From positions 1 through 34,101 of the forward strand of contig JAGCVU010000236.1 in the NCBI GenBank assembly GCA_017962175.1: a stretch of 34,101 nucleotides of DNA, in the 5' to 3' direction. The position numbers and the translations under genes are program-made. The notes below the pieces were generated by a model. That model was not told the origin of the DNA. It saw nothing but the letters and a program-made list of their open reading frames with translations, and did no database searches. The stretch is from Bacteroidales bacterium (GTDB taxonomy: Bacteria; Bacteroidota; Bacteroidia; Bacteroidales; UBA3824). Of this stretch, positions 8,140 to 15,581 are shown piece after piece; the stretch's first letter is position 1, and the number at the start of each line of letters is the position of its first letter.

Positions 8140-8637
8140 ATGAAAAAAACTGTAATAATTTACGGCTCTACAACGGGCAATGCTGCAATGGCGGCAGAAA
8201 CTATCGCTGCAAAACTCGGCGGTGGCGACATCAAAGAGGTGGCTAAGGCCTCAAAAGACGACCTCGAAAACTACGAAAACCTTATTCTCGGCTCTTCTAC
8301 ATGGGGCGACGGCGAACTTCAAGACGATTGGTACAGTTTTCTACCCACTTTAAAATCGGCTAATCTCAACGGCAAAACCGTGGCTGTTTTTGGCGTAGGC
8401 GACCAATTTAGTTATTCATCTACATACGTTAACGCTATGGGCGAACTTTACGACGCTGCCAAAGCCGCCGGTGCAAAAATCATTGGAGCAACCTCTACCG
8501 ATGGATATTCTTTCGACGAATCCACCGCTGTAAGAGACGGAAAATTCGTTGGTTTAGCACTCGATTACGACAATCAAGATTCCCTTTCGGTAGACCGCAT
8601 TACCGCATGGGCTAATCAAATTTTACCTGAACTATAA
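8140..8637 (+). CDS. Flavodoxin
   Basis: Flavodoxins carry FMN and act as low-potential electron carriers in place of ferredoxin, typically when iron is scarce. This 165-aa protein begins IIYGSTTGNA, the phosphate-binding loop after strand one. It has the STWGDGELQDDW loop that stacks on the isoalloxazine ring and the GVGDQFSYSSTYVNAMG segment typical of long-chain flavodoxins. It is followed after 30 nt by a DUF2023 gene, with which it is probably cotranscribed. Two candidate operators lie upstream, shared with the divergent metal operon, which would fit iron or redox control (inference). Confidence 0.93.
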   Translation: MKKTVIIYGSTTGNAAMAAETIAAKLGGGDIKEVAKASKDDLENYENLILGSSTWGDGELQDDWYSFLPTLKSANLNGKTVAVFGVGDQFSYSSTYVNAMGELYDAAKAAGAKIIGATSTDGYSFDESTAVRDGKFVGLALDYDNQDSLSVDRITAWANQILPEL

Positions 8638-8667
8638 TTCATTCTCTTTTTCATTAAGGTTGCACAA

Positions 8668-9009
8668 ATGAAAGTACTTGCTCATCATATCTACGAATAC
8701 AAAAAAGGATTACGTCAATTAATATTGCACACATTACATTCTAAATACAGATTTGAAGCCGAGGCTCGTTTACGATTGGCGGGCATCGACTTTCTTACCC
8801 GTCAGGTTTCGCCCGAAAAAATCAACATATTTTTTGGGGCAAAAGAGTGTATCGAAGTAATGAAACACATTGGCGATAAGCCTTTTAACGAGTACACGCC
8901 CGAAGAGGATTTTATACTTGGGGTTCTCCTCGGATACGACAAAATTCAGGAGTGCAACCGTTATCTTCGCCTTTGCGAAAAACAAAATGTTTTGAAAAAG
9001 ATAGCGTAA
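8668..9009 (+). CDS. DUF2023 family protein
   Basis: A 113-aa protein that I recognise as DUF2023 (PF09633) from its opening KVLAHHIYEYKKGLRQLILHT segment and its size. The family has no assigned function, but members are often encoded next to flavodoxin, as here. The gene starts 30 nt after the flavodoxin stop, with no promoter in between, so it is likely cotranscribed. There is no signal peptide or TM segment. Its stop lies 4 nt from the convergent TetR gene. A role in flavodoxin maturation or partner selection is possible but is not supported by any visible motif. Confidence 0.85.
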   Translation: MKVLAHHIYEYKKGLRQLILHTLHSKYRFEAEARLRLAGIDFLTRQVSPEKINIFFGAKECIEVMKHIGDKPFNEYTPEEDFILGVLLGYDKIQECNRYLRLCEKQNVLKKIA

Positions 9010-9013
9010 ATTT

Positions 9014-9634
9014 CTATTCTTTTGCTTTTACTCCAAACAACTTAGCCCAACCTGCGGTGGAAAACTGGACATAATCGTTGGTGAATTTTTCGAGTTCTTC
9101 GTTGGAAAGGTCGTGCGAAACTATTTCACCTATTATAGATAGCATCCACGCGCAGTTGGCATGAAGAAAAAAGTTTGAAATCTCGGTATTGATTTCGGGA
9201 TATTTCATTTTCATTTTACCAAAAAACCATAGAATATGCGCTGTGGTGCGGTCGGTGTAATTGTCGCGAAAATTATTCATCGATGACCCTTCCGAACGGA
9301 AAAGTATCAGGCGAATAATGTCGCGATATTTCTTTACCATTGCAATAAGTTCACGAGCCGTTTCGCGCTGAGATTCAGGATTTAACATGTGGTCAATATC
9401 GGTGTCGGCATTGTGATGTTCTATGGTCATGGTATTTGCCGCATTTACAAACGGTATGCAGACCTCGGTCATAAGTTCGTCTTTGTTTTTATAGTAAGTA
9501 TAAATGGTGCTGACACTTATGCCGGCTTTTGAGGCAATGGTGCGCATCGACGCGTCGGAGAACCCTTTTTCTAAGAATTCCTTTTTGGCTTCGTCTAAAA
9601 TAGACTTTCTTATGTTGTCTTTTAAGATCTGCAT
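9014..9634 (-). CDS. TetR/AcrR family transcriptional regulator
   Basis: A 206-aa protein with the TetR-type helix-turn-helix at the N-terminus: FLEKGFSDASMRTIASKAGI followed by VSTIYTYYKNKDEL. The C-terminal helical ligand-binding domain is variable, as usual. The start at 9634 is preferred over 9664 because the in-frame extension contains the -7 element (9652-9659). It lies at the 3' end of the MMPL/ABC cluster but has its own promoter inside the end of the last ABC gene. It is therefore a good candidate for the local regulator of that cluster, and a GAACA-N-TGTTC palindrome upstream of the first gene (17993-18003) is a possible operator. Confidence 0.9.
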   Translation of the reverse strand: MQILKDNIRKSILDEAKKEFLEKGFSDASMRTIASKAGISVSTIYTYYKNKDELMTEVCIPFVNAANTMTIEHHNADTDIDHMLNPESQRETARELIAMVKKYRDIIRLILFRSEGSSMNNFRDNYTDRTTAHILWFFGKMKMKYPEINTEISNFFLHANCAWMLSIIGEIVSHDLSNEELEKFTNDYVQFSTAGWAKLFGVKAKE

Positions 9635-9651
9635 ATCGTTTGTATTTTGGG

Positions 9652-9683
9652 CAAAAATAAACAATTATCGTTAAAAAATCAAC
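9652..9683 (-). promoter_or_regulatory. Promoter of the TetR gene
   Basis: The minus strand reads TATTTTTG (9652-9659) with GTTG at -33 (9680-9683) after a 20-nt spacer. It overlaps the last codons of the upstream ABC gene. Confidence 0.5.
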
Positions 9684-11322
9684 TATTTATAGTCGCTTTC
9701 CCATCTTTTATGGTAATAATTTTGTTGGCGCCGGCCACGGTTCTAAGTCTGTGGGCAATCACAAGAACGGTTTTGCCTTTGATGAGTTTTGAAATCGATT
9801 GCTGTATAAGTGTCTCGTTTTCAACGTCGAGCGAGGCAGAGGCTTCGTCTAAAAGAATGATTGGAGCGTTTTTGAGAAATGCTCGGGCAATTGAAATCCT
9901 TTGACGTTCGCCGCCAGAAAGTTTTTTGCCGTTTTCGCCAATCACAGTGTTCCATTTGTCGGGCAACGACTCTATAAACTCGGTGCAATTGGCAAGTTCG
10001 GCAGCGGCTTTAACTTGCTCATCAGTAGCATTTTTGTCGCCAATGCGGATGTTTTCCATAACGGTATTGTTAAACAGAGTAACATCTTGAAAAACAATAG
10101 AATAAAGATTCAAAAGTGTCTCGGGTTCTACCTTTGAAATATCCTGACCGCCAACAGTTATTTTTCCCGAATCAATATCCCAAAACCTTGCAGCAAGTCG
10201 CGAAACAGTGGTTTTGCCGCTACCCGAAGGACCAATCAAAGCCGTAACTTCGCCCTGTTTTGCGGTGAACGATACACCGTCGAGAATCTTTTTGCCGTCT
10301 TGATAAGAGAACTTAACATCCTCAAACACAATGTCTCCGCCGTTTACTTTGAGACTTTCTGAGCCGGTTTGTTCCTTATGTTGCAGAATATCGTTGAGAC
10401 GGTCGCTATTAACATCAAGTGCAATAATGGCGGCAAAATGTTCGAGCGAAATCAACAACGGATCATAAAGTCGCGATGCAATAATTAAGAAAAAGAAATA
10501 ATTAAGAACGCTCAATTCGCCTGATTTTAAGAGCATTGCACCCACAAGCGCAGTGGTGGCAATACAATATTTCAAAATCATTTCGGCATTGGTAACAAAA
10601 ATACCTGTGCCAAGTTCGCTCCAAAGTTTGCGTTTTTCTACTGCGGAAATTTTGTTTTTAACTTCCTCGTAGTAAGCGTCTTGCGCATTGTTTTGACGAA
10701 GGTCGCGAATGGTTTCTAAACATTCCTGAATTTTTTCGGTCATTTCTACTGTGGCAACGCTCTGTTTTTTGCCTAAACGTTGTTGAACTTTTCGCGAAAG
10801 AGCCACAATCAAAAGACACAACGGAAGTGCCCAAACAGCCGCCAAAGCCATTTTCCAATTTATGAAAAACAAACAGATTGACAGCACGCAAGTACTTGCT
10901 ATTGAGCCGATAAACTGCGGGATAAAGTGCGACGAAGCCTGTTCGATACTTGCAGCATCGTCCATAATTGTAGAAGTAAGGTCGGCACTGTCTTTTTTGG
11001 CAAAAAACGAGAGCGGAAGTCTACGGAGTTTTTCTGCCAACGAAATACGCCTTACGCCGCTCTCTTTGTAAGTAGAAAAATAACATGTGTTGTACTGAAT
11101 AACGGTGGTAATTGCCATTAACACTAACCAAATGCAAATACCTGAGATATAAAATGTTGTATTGTTTGCAAGTGTTCCGTCGAGCATATCTTGCACCAAA
11201 AAATATAGCAAAACAACAGGTGAAAACAACACCAAATTGTAAAACACATTTGCCACTGATGCAATTACCATCGACCTTGCGCCCTCATTTGACAGGGCAT
11301 ATTTTTGTCTTAAATTAATCAT
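9679..11322 (-). CDS. ABC exporter half-transporter (TM domain plus ATPase), second of a pair
   Basis: A 547-aa half-size ABC transporter with about six TM helices (residues ~15-310) and a C-terminal nucleotide-binding domain. Walker A is GPSGSGKTT, the signature is LSGGERQRIS, Walker B is IILLDEASASLD, and the H-loop is in VLVIAHRL. With the adjacent gene at 11363-13132 it should form a heterodimeric exporter-type transporter in the inner membrane. The pair resembles the IrtA/IrtB and YbtP/YbtQ type, some of which import siderophores despite the exporter fold. That link is inference from pairing and motifs. It is separated from its partner by 40 nt of AT-rich repeat. Confidence 0.92.
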   Translation of the reverse strand: MINLRQKYALSNEGARSMVIASVANVFYNLVLFSPVVLLYFLVQDMLDGTLANNTTFYISGICIWLVLMAITTVIQYNTCYFSTYKESGVRRISLAEKLRRLPLSFFAKKDSADLTSTIMDDAASIEQASSHFIPQFIGSIASTCVLSICLFFINWKMALAAVWALPLCLLIVALSRKVQQRLGKKQSVATVEMTEKIQECLETIRDLRQNNAQDAYYEEVKNKISAVEKRKLWSELGTGIFVTNAEMILKYCIATTALVGAMLLKSGELSVLNYFFFLIIASRLYDPLLISLEHFAAIIALDVNSDRLNDILQHKEQTGSESLKVNGGDIVFEDVKFSYQDGKKILDGVSFTAKQGEVTALIGPSGSGKTTVSRLAARFWDIDSGKITVGGQDISKVEPETLLNLYSIVFQDVTLFNNTVMENIRIGDKNATDEQVKAAAELANCTEFIESLPDKWNTVIGENGKKLSGGERQRISIARAFLKNAPIILLDEASASLDVENETLIQQSISKLIKGKTVLVIAHRLRTVAGANKIITIKDGKATINS

Positions 11323-11332
11323 AATAATTTCA

Positions 11333-11367
11333 AATTATGAATTACTAATTATGCATTATGCATTAAT
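11333..11367. repeat. Short AT-rich tandem repeat between the two ABC genes
   Basis: Iterations of ATTATGCATT and AATTATGAATTACTAATTATG fill the 40-nt gap. A related ATTACTAATTATGAATTCTC string recurs at about 15573-15593, between the MMPL and LolA-like genes. These are probably low-complexity intergenic filler. Confidence 0.4.
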
Positions 11368-13132
11368 TCTCAATTGTCCATTCAACAGATTTTTGATAAT
11401 TGTTAAACATCTTAGAATAAAGACCGTTTTGCGATAATAGTTGCTGATGTTTACCGTTTTCTATGATTTTGCCATCTTGGAGAACATAAATTTGATCGCA
11501 ATCAACCACAGTAGAAAGTCGGTGAGCAATTTTTATAACTGTCTTACCCTTAGATATTTCGCTAAAAGCCTGCAAAACTTTTTCCTCGTTTTCGGGGTCG
11601 GCAAAAGCGGTAGCCTCGTCGAGTACAAGAATTGGAGTGTTGCGTAGCATAACTCGCGCAATAGCAATACGTTGCTGTTCGCCGCCGCTGAGATAAGTAC
11701 CTTTGCTGCCAATTATAGTATTGATACCGTCGGGCAATTTGGCAATAATATCGGCACATTGAGCACGTTCAAGAGCCTCCATTACTTCGGCCTCGGTAGC
11801 ATCTGGTTTTGCCATACGAACGTTTTCTAAAATGCTTGTTTTCAATAATTTGCTATCTTGAAAAACAAATGAAACAATTTCGGAAAGTTTGGCTTGCGGA
11901 ATATCGCGAACGTCAACGCCGCCAATGAGAATTTTACCTTCGGAAACGTCCCAAAACCTTGATACAAGACTTGCAGAAGTGGTTTTTCCTCCACCCGAAG
12001 GTCCTACAAATGCCACTTGTTCGCCAGCATCAATTTTCATAGAAATTCCATCAACAGCATTTTTCAAAGAATCTTTGTAATGGAATTTAACATTTTGAAA
12101 TTCTACCGAATTATCAATTGGCAATTTAGGATTGGTAGTTTCCTTATTTTCAGGAACATCTAATACCGAATCAATTCTTGAAAAAGCCGTACTAACCACC
12201 ATATCAGCCTCCGACGAATACATTACTTTGTGAAGCGTTACTCCGATAATTGGAGTAAAAAGAATATAAAACATCAGATTTGTAAATAGTTGATGATCAG
12301 TCACCGACGCATTATGATAAAGCGCAATTGCAATCAAAATAGCAAACGCCGAATTAATTACAATGGTAAAAGATGTCATCGAAACTCGGAAACTTTGTGT
12401 ATAACTGATAGTAAATTTGGCATAATCGTCGATTGCCTGTTTGAGGCGTTTAAACGAAAATACCGACTGTCCAAAAGTTTTTACAACAGGCATACCGCGC
12501 ACATACTCAACGGCTTCCTTAGTCATATTTTCGAGTGCAAGGTTGTAGGCTTCCATATCTTTTTTGAGTTTCGGACCCACCATAAACGCACCCATAATTA
12601 TGAATCCAATCACAACAGTAGCAAGGCACAAAAGACCGATTTTCCAATCGAAATACATCAGTAACACAATCATTGCCAAGGGAGTAGCAATTGCCACAGT
12701 GCGGTCGGGTAAAATGTGTTCGAGATAGGTGTCCATCGATGCCGTAGAATCGGTAATAATTTTGCGAATTTTGCCGCTACCCTCGCTCTCAATGTGTCCC
12801 AAGGGCAGACGAAAGATTTTTGCCATACAATGTTTGCGAATGTTTGCCACCGTGCGAAATCCTCCCACGTGCGAACATCCCAACGCCAAAAAATAGATAA
12901 ACATTGCTGTAAGTGCATATTTAACGGCTGTAATACCGTAATCTTCAATGTTTTGCGCCTGCGAATAATCGGGCATAACTGCAAGCACTTCGTCAACAAT
13001 TTTCCAAATATATACAAACGGCACAAGCGCAAGGCACGCACTCAACGCCGCCAGAACAATGGAGCCAATGGTAAAATATTTAAAACCACCGGCATAACCC
13101 ATTAATTTTAGGAGATTTGGTTTGTTTTTCAT
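11363..13132 (-). CDS. ABC exporter half-transporter (TM domain plus ATPase), first of a pair
   Basis: A 589-aa half-transporter with six TM helices followed by an ATPase domain. Walker A is GPSGGGKTT, the signature is LSGGEQQRIA and Walker B is LVLDEATAFADPENE. The ATAFADPENE ending is what I associate with siderophore-linked exporter-fold transporters such as IrtA and YbtP. It most likely dimerises with the 9679-11322 product. Its ATG overlaps the stop of the preceding small membrane gene (TAATG), indicating translational coupling. The substrate is unknown; the cluster also encodes an MMPL protein and outer-membrane components, which suggests lipid or lipophilic cargo. Confidence 0.92.
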   Translation of the reverse strand: MKNKPNLLKLMGYAGGFKYFTIGSIVLAALSACLALVPFVYIWKIVDEVLAVMPDYSQAQNIEDYGITAVKYALTAMFIYFLALGCSHVGGFRTVANIRKHCMAKIFRLPLGHIESEGSGKIRKIITDSTASMDTYLEHILPDRTVAIATPLAMIVLLMYFDWKIGLLCLATVVIGFIIMGAFMVGPKLKKDMEAYNLALENMTKEAVEYVRGMPVVKTFGQSVFSFKRLKQAIDDYAKFTISYTQSFRVSMTSFTIVINSAFAILIAIALYHNASVTDHQLFTNLMFYILFTPIIGVTLHKVMYSSEADMVVSTAFSRIDSVLDVPENKETTNPKLPIDNSVEFQNVKFHYKDSLKNAVDGISMKIDAGEQVAFVGPSGGGKTTSASLVSRFWDVSEGKILIGGVDVRDIPQAKLSEIVSFVFQDSKLLKTSILENVRMAKPDATEAEVMEALERAQCADIIAKLPDGINTIIGSKGTYLSGGEQQRIAIARVMLRNTPILVLDEATAFADPENEEKVLQAFSEISKGKTVIKIAHRLSTVVDCDQIYVLQDGKIIENGKHQQLLSQNGLYSKMFNNYQKSVEWTIEN

Positions 13133-13512
13133 TACTCTTTTCTTAATTTAATTGATTCTTTTGCCATTAAAATAGCAACAACAGCCATCATAGGCATAAT
13201 TGTAATTTGTGCGGCATTAAATTCTTCAATAAGTTCTGACATGTGAAAAACTGTAAATAATGCCATAATTAAAGCCAAAACCATATTGATTGTTTTGGCA
13301 GTTTTTCCGCCGTAAACTATTAATAATATGCCAATTACAGGTATCAAATAAGATACTATCATCATAAAAGCAATCATACCTATTGACGCCGGTGGTTGCA
13401 TAGCGGCAATACTTTCGCCCCAAAATGCGGGCATCGCGTCGGTAAGTGTGTGAGCAAGGAATCCGGCTATTGTCAGAATCCAAAAAATAATGATTTTGTG
13501 TTTTCTTTCCAT
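13132..13512 (-). CDS. Small membrane protein with about four TM helices
   Basis: A 126-aa hydrophobic protein with segments at about residues 7-24, 44-66, 73-92 and 100-117. I recognise no family. It is preceded after 19 nt by the outer-membrane barrel gene and overlaps the start of the first ABC gene by one base, so it is part of the same operon. It may be an accessory subunit of the ABC pair, which is inference from the overlap. Confidence 0.75.
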   Translation of the reverse strand: MERKHKIIIFWILTIAGFLAHTLTDAMPAFWGESIAAMQPPASIGMIAFMMIVSYLIPVIGILLIVYGGKTAKTINMVLALIMALFTVFHMSELIEEFNAAQITIMPMMAVVAILMAKESIKLRKE

Positions 13513-13531
13513 TTTTATAATGATTTATTTG

Positions 13532-14761
13532 TTAAAAACTCAATTTTATTTTGGCAAAAATCTCTGAATTTTTGTCGTACATTTTAAACATTCCTTTGTC
13601 GGCGTTGAAATAGTCAAAACCGAGGGCAACGTGGAGCATATCGTTTACGGCATAATCAAAAGTGGTTCGGTCGTAAACTCCGCCGTTGGCAACATCGATG
13701 TAGGCAAAGGTGTTTACATTTAAAGTGCTGCGGAATAAATCTTTTGAAATTCTAACAGTTGCAGTACCTGAATTGCAGTAAGAGTTTAAGCCTTTGCAAT
13801 AGTTGCAGATATACTTGTGGGCATATTGCAGACTGATATTCCAATCGCCGCCGGGATAAATGTCCACACCGAGAAGTGCATTGGCCGTGTTTTTACTCAC
13901 AATTGGCTGATTAACATCAGGTTGCTGTGCCTCGTTGAAATATTCGGCAAACTCAGCACGAAAAACAAATTTGCCAAGGGGAACGCTCACATCCATACCG
14001 GTCATAGTCATACGATGGTAATTATCGTAGCACAGAATCATCTGTTTTTCAGGAAGATAATTGAGCGAAAACACAGGCATTTTGTTAAATGTGCGAAGTG
14101 CGTACAACGAAAAATCCACTCCGCTGAGAAACCACGACAACCGTCCGCCAAACTCCATATTTTCTATTTTGAAATCGGGTTTAGAGCCCATCACAATAGA
14201 GTCGTTGTCGGAAAGCGACACCGCCCACGGATTTTTTTTGTCGGTAGGCAATTCAAAGGTTTCAATCAACGGAACTGCCAATGCCTCAGCCGCAAACGTG
14301 TTTTTGGTAAACTTCAAACGCAGCGCATTTTCAGGAATACGAATATCGTCGTAATCTTGCGCAAGAAATTCGCTGTAATCCATCGGCGACACTAAGTCGG
14401 TGATTCTGAGCGCATCAGCCACGCCCCAAGTAATAATCTGACGACCTGCGCGAAGTTCCCACGACCCAAAAGTTTGCGATATATATAACTCGCGGATTTT
14501 AAACCCGGAGTAATCCGTAATCAGCGAGTTATATACCGCATTGGCAGAGAAAAATAGTTCCGAATGGTTTTTGTTGACAGAAATCTCGCCCCTAAGTCTT
14601 GTGCGCGACGACATCCAATCGTTTGGTTCATCGACTCTTACAGCATGATAACTATCGGCAAAACCTTTGATTTTTACCTTAAAATCCCCGCCGTCGTCTT
14701 GGGCAAAAAGAGCGGCGGGTGTTAGTATTAGTATTAGGAGATATAGAAAAACAGTTTTCAT
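13532..14761 (-). CDS. DUF1302-like outer-membrane beta-barrel protein
   Basis: A 409-aa exported protein with a clear signal peptide (KTVFLYLLILILTPAALFA, cut before QDD). It has alternating beta-strand-like segments and ends in Phe, as outer-membrane barrels usually do. The segment LRAGRQIITWGVADALRITD, followed by a P-M-D-Y loop, matches what I recall of DUF1302 porin-like proteins. These occur beside MMPL/RND genes and LolA-like or DUF1329 genes in other bacteria. The start at 14761 directly follows the signal-peptide logic and lies 1 nt after the stop of the LolA-like gene. A possible disulfide or metal cluster of three Cys (CNYCKGLNSYC) is in a late loop. It probably supplies the outer-membrane step of the export system. 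Confidence 0.75.
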   Translation of the reverse strand: MKTVFLYLLILILTPAALFAQDDGGDFKVKIKGFADSYHAVRVDEPNDWMSSRTRLRGEISVNKNHSELFFSANAVYNSLITDYSGFKIRELYISQTFGSWELRAGRQIITWGVADALRITDLVSPMDYSEFLAQDYDDIRIPENALRLKFTKNTFAAEALAVPLIETFELPTDKKNPWAVSLSDNDSIVMGSKPDFKIENMEFGGRLSWFLSGVDFSLYALRTFNKMPVFSLNYLPEKQMILCYDNYHRMTMTGMDVSVPLGKFVFRAEFAEYFNEAQQPDVNQPIVSKNTANALLGVDIYPGGDWNISLQYAHKYICNYCKGLNSYCNSGTATVRISKDLFRSTLNVNTFAYIDVANGGVYDRTTFDYAVNDMLHVALGFDYFNADKGMFKMYDKNSEIFAKIKLSF

Positions 14762-14762
14762 T

Positions 14763-15536
14763 TTAAAGTCCTTTTTCCAACTTGGCAACGTTAAACATCT
14801 CAGAATCAATCTTTAAATCGTATTTCATATCTGAAAATGTAATCACAGTTTTGTGTTTGGTTTGAACGTTTTCCATCACCATTTTACCACGAGTCCAAAA
14901 ACCTTGAACTTGCTTTATGTCACTGATATTCAGCACACGGTGCAATGCTCCAAGTTTATCGTAATACTCCACTTTTACACCCATAAAACAATCTTTGCGA
15001 ATCCAAGAAATTCTCTTAGAATATATCTCGCGTTTGTCCTTTGGAACTGATTCAACCACATAACAATCAAAACCGTTGCATTTTTCTTCGCGGAGAAGTT
15101 TGTGATCGTCTTCGTCGATATTGCGGTCGCCCATATCGTCGTAAGTGAAATCTGTTCCCATAAAATAATCTGTTTTAGAGGAACTTCCGCTTATTCGGCG
15201 AGTCTTTTTGAGAGCGGGCATATAGAGCCATTTGTCATCGTCTTTGCCAATCTCGTCGTAGTTCCAAGTGAGGAAACCAGTGCCTTTCACGTCGCCGGGA
15301 TAGGTGAAAAACATCATTGTTTTGGTGTCCTCGCCAATATCCATAGCCCACGATTCCACCTTACGTTCACGTTTTGAACCGTTAGCCTTTTCCAATACCA
15401 AATCCATCTTGGCATAACGTGTGTTTCCATCGGGATTATCCTTTACTTTTTTAACAATATCTCTGCCCGAAAGTGTCTGGGCATCAACCGAATATGCAGC
15501 CAATAAAACTGCGGCTAATAAAAATAATTTTTTCAT
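14763..15536 (-). CDS. Outer-membrane lipoprotein-sorting (LolA-like, PF17131) periplasmic protein
   Basis: A 257-aa protein with a signal peptide (KKLFLLAAVLLAAYSVDA) and the features of the PF17131 family: the conserved KWLYMPALKKTRRISG strand and the MGTDFTYDDM motif. The fold is the half-open barrel used to carry acyl chains through the periplasm. Members are encoded beside MMPL/RND transporters, as here, where the RND gene is 45 nt upstream and the barrel gene 1 nt downstream. It likely accepts a lipid or lipoprotein-like cargo from the RND protein. The cargo is not known. The family call is confident, the transport role is inference. Confidence 0.9.
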   Translation of the reverse strand: MKKLFLLAAVLLAAYSVDAQTLSGRDIVKKVKDNPDGNTRYAKMDLVLEKANGSKRERKVESWAMDIGEDTKTMMFFTYPGDVKGTGFLTWNYDEIGKDDDKWLYMPALKKTRRISGSSSKTDYFMGTDFTYDDMGDRNIDEDDHKLLREEKCNGFDCYVVESVPKDKREIYSKRISWIRKDCFMGVKVEYYDKLGALHRVLNISDIKQVQGFWTRGKMVMENVQTKHKTVITFSDMKYDLKIDSEMFNVAKLEKGL

Positions 15537-15581
15537 AATGTTTTATTTTAATTGTTTCTACTTACAAATATTTATTACTAA

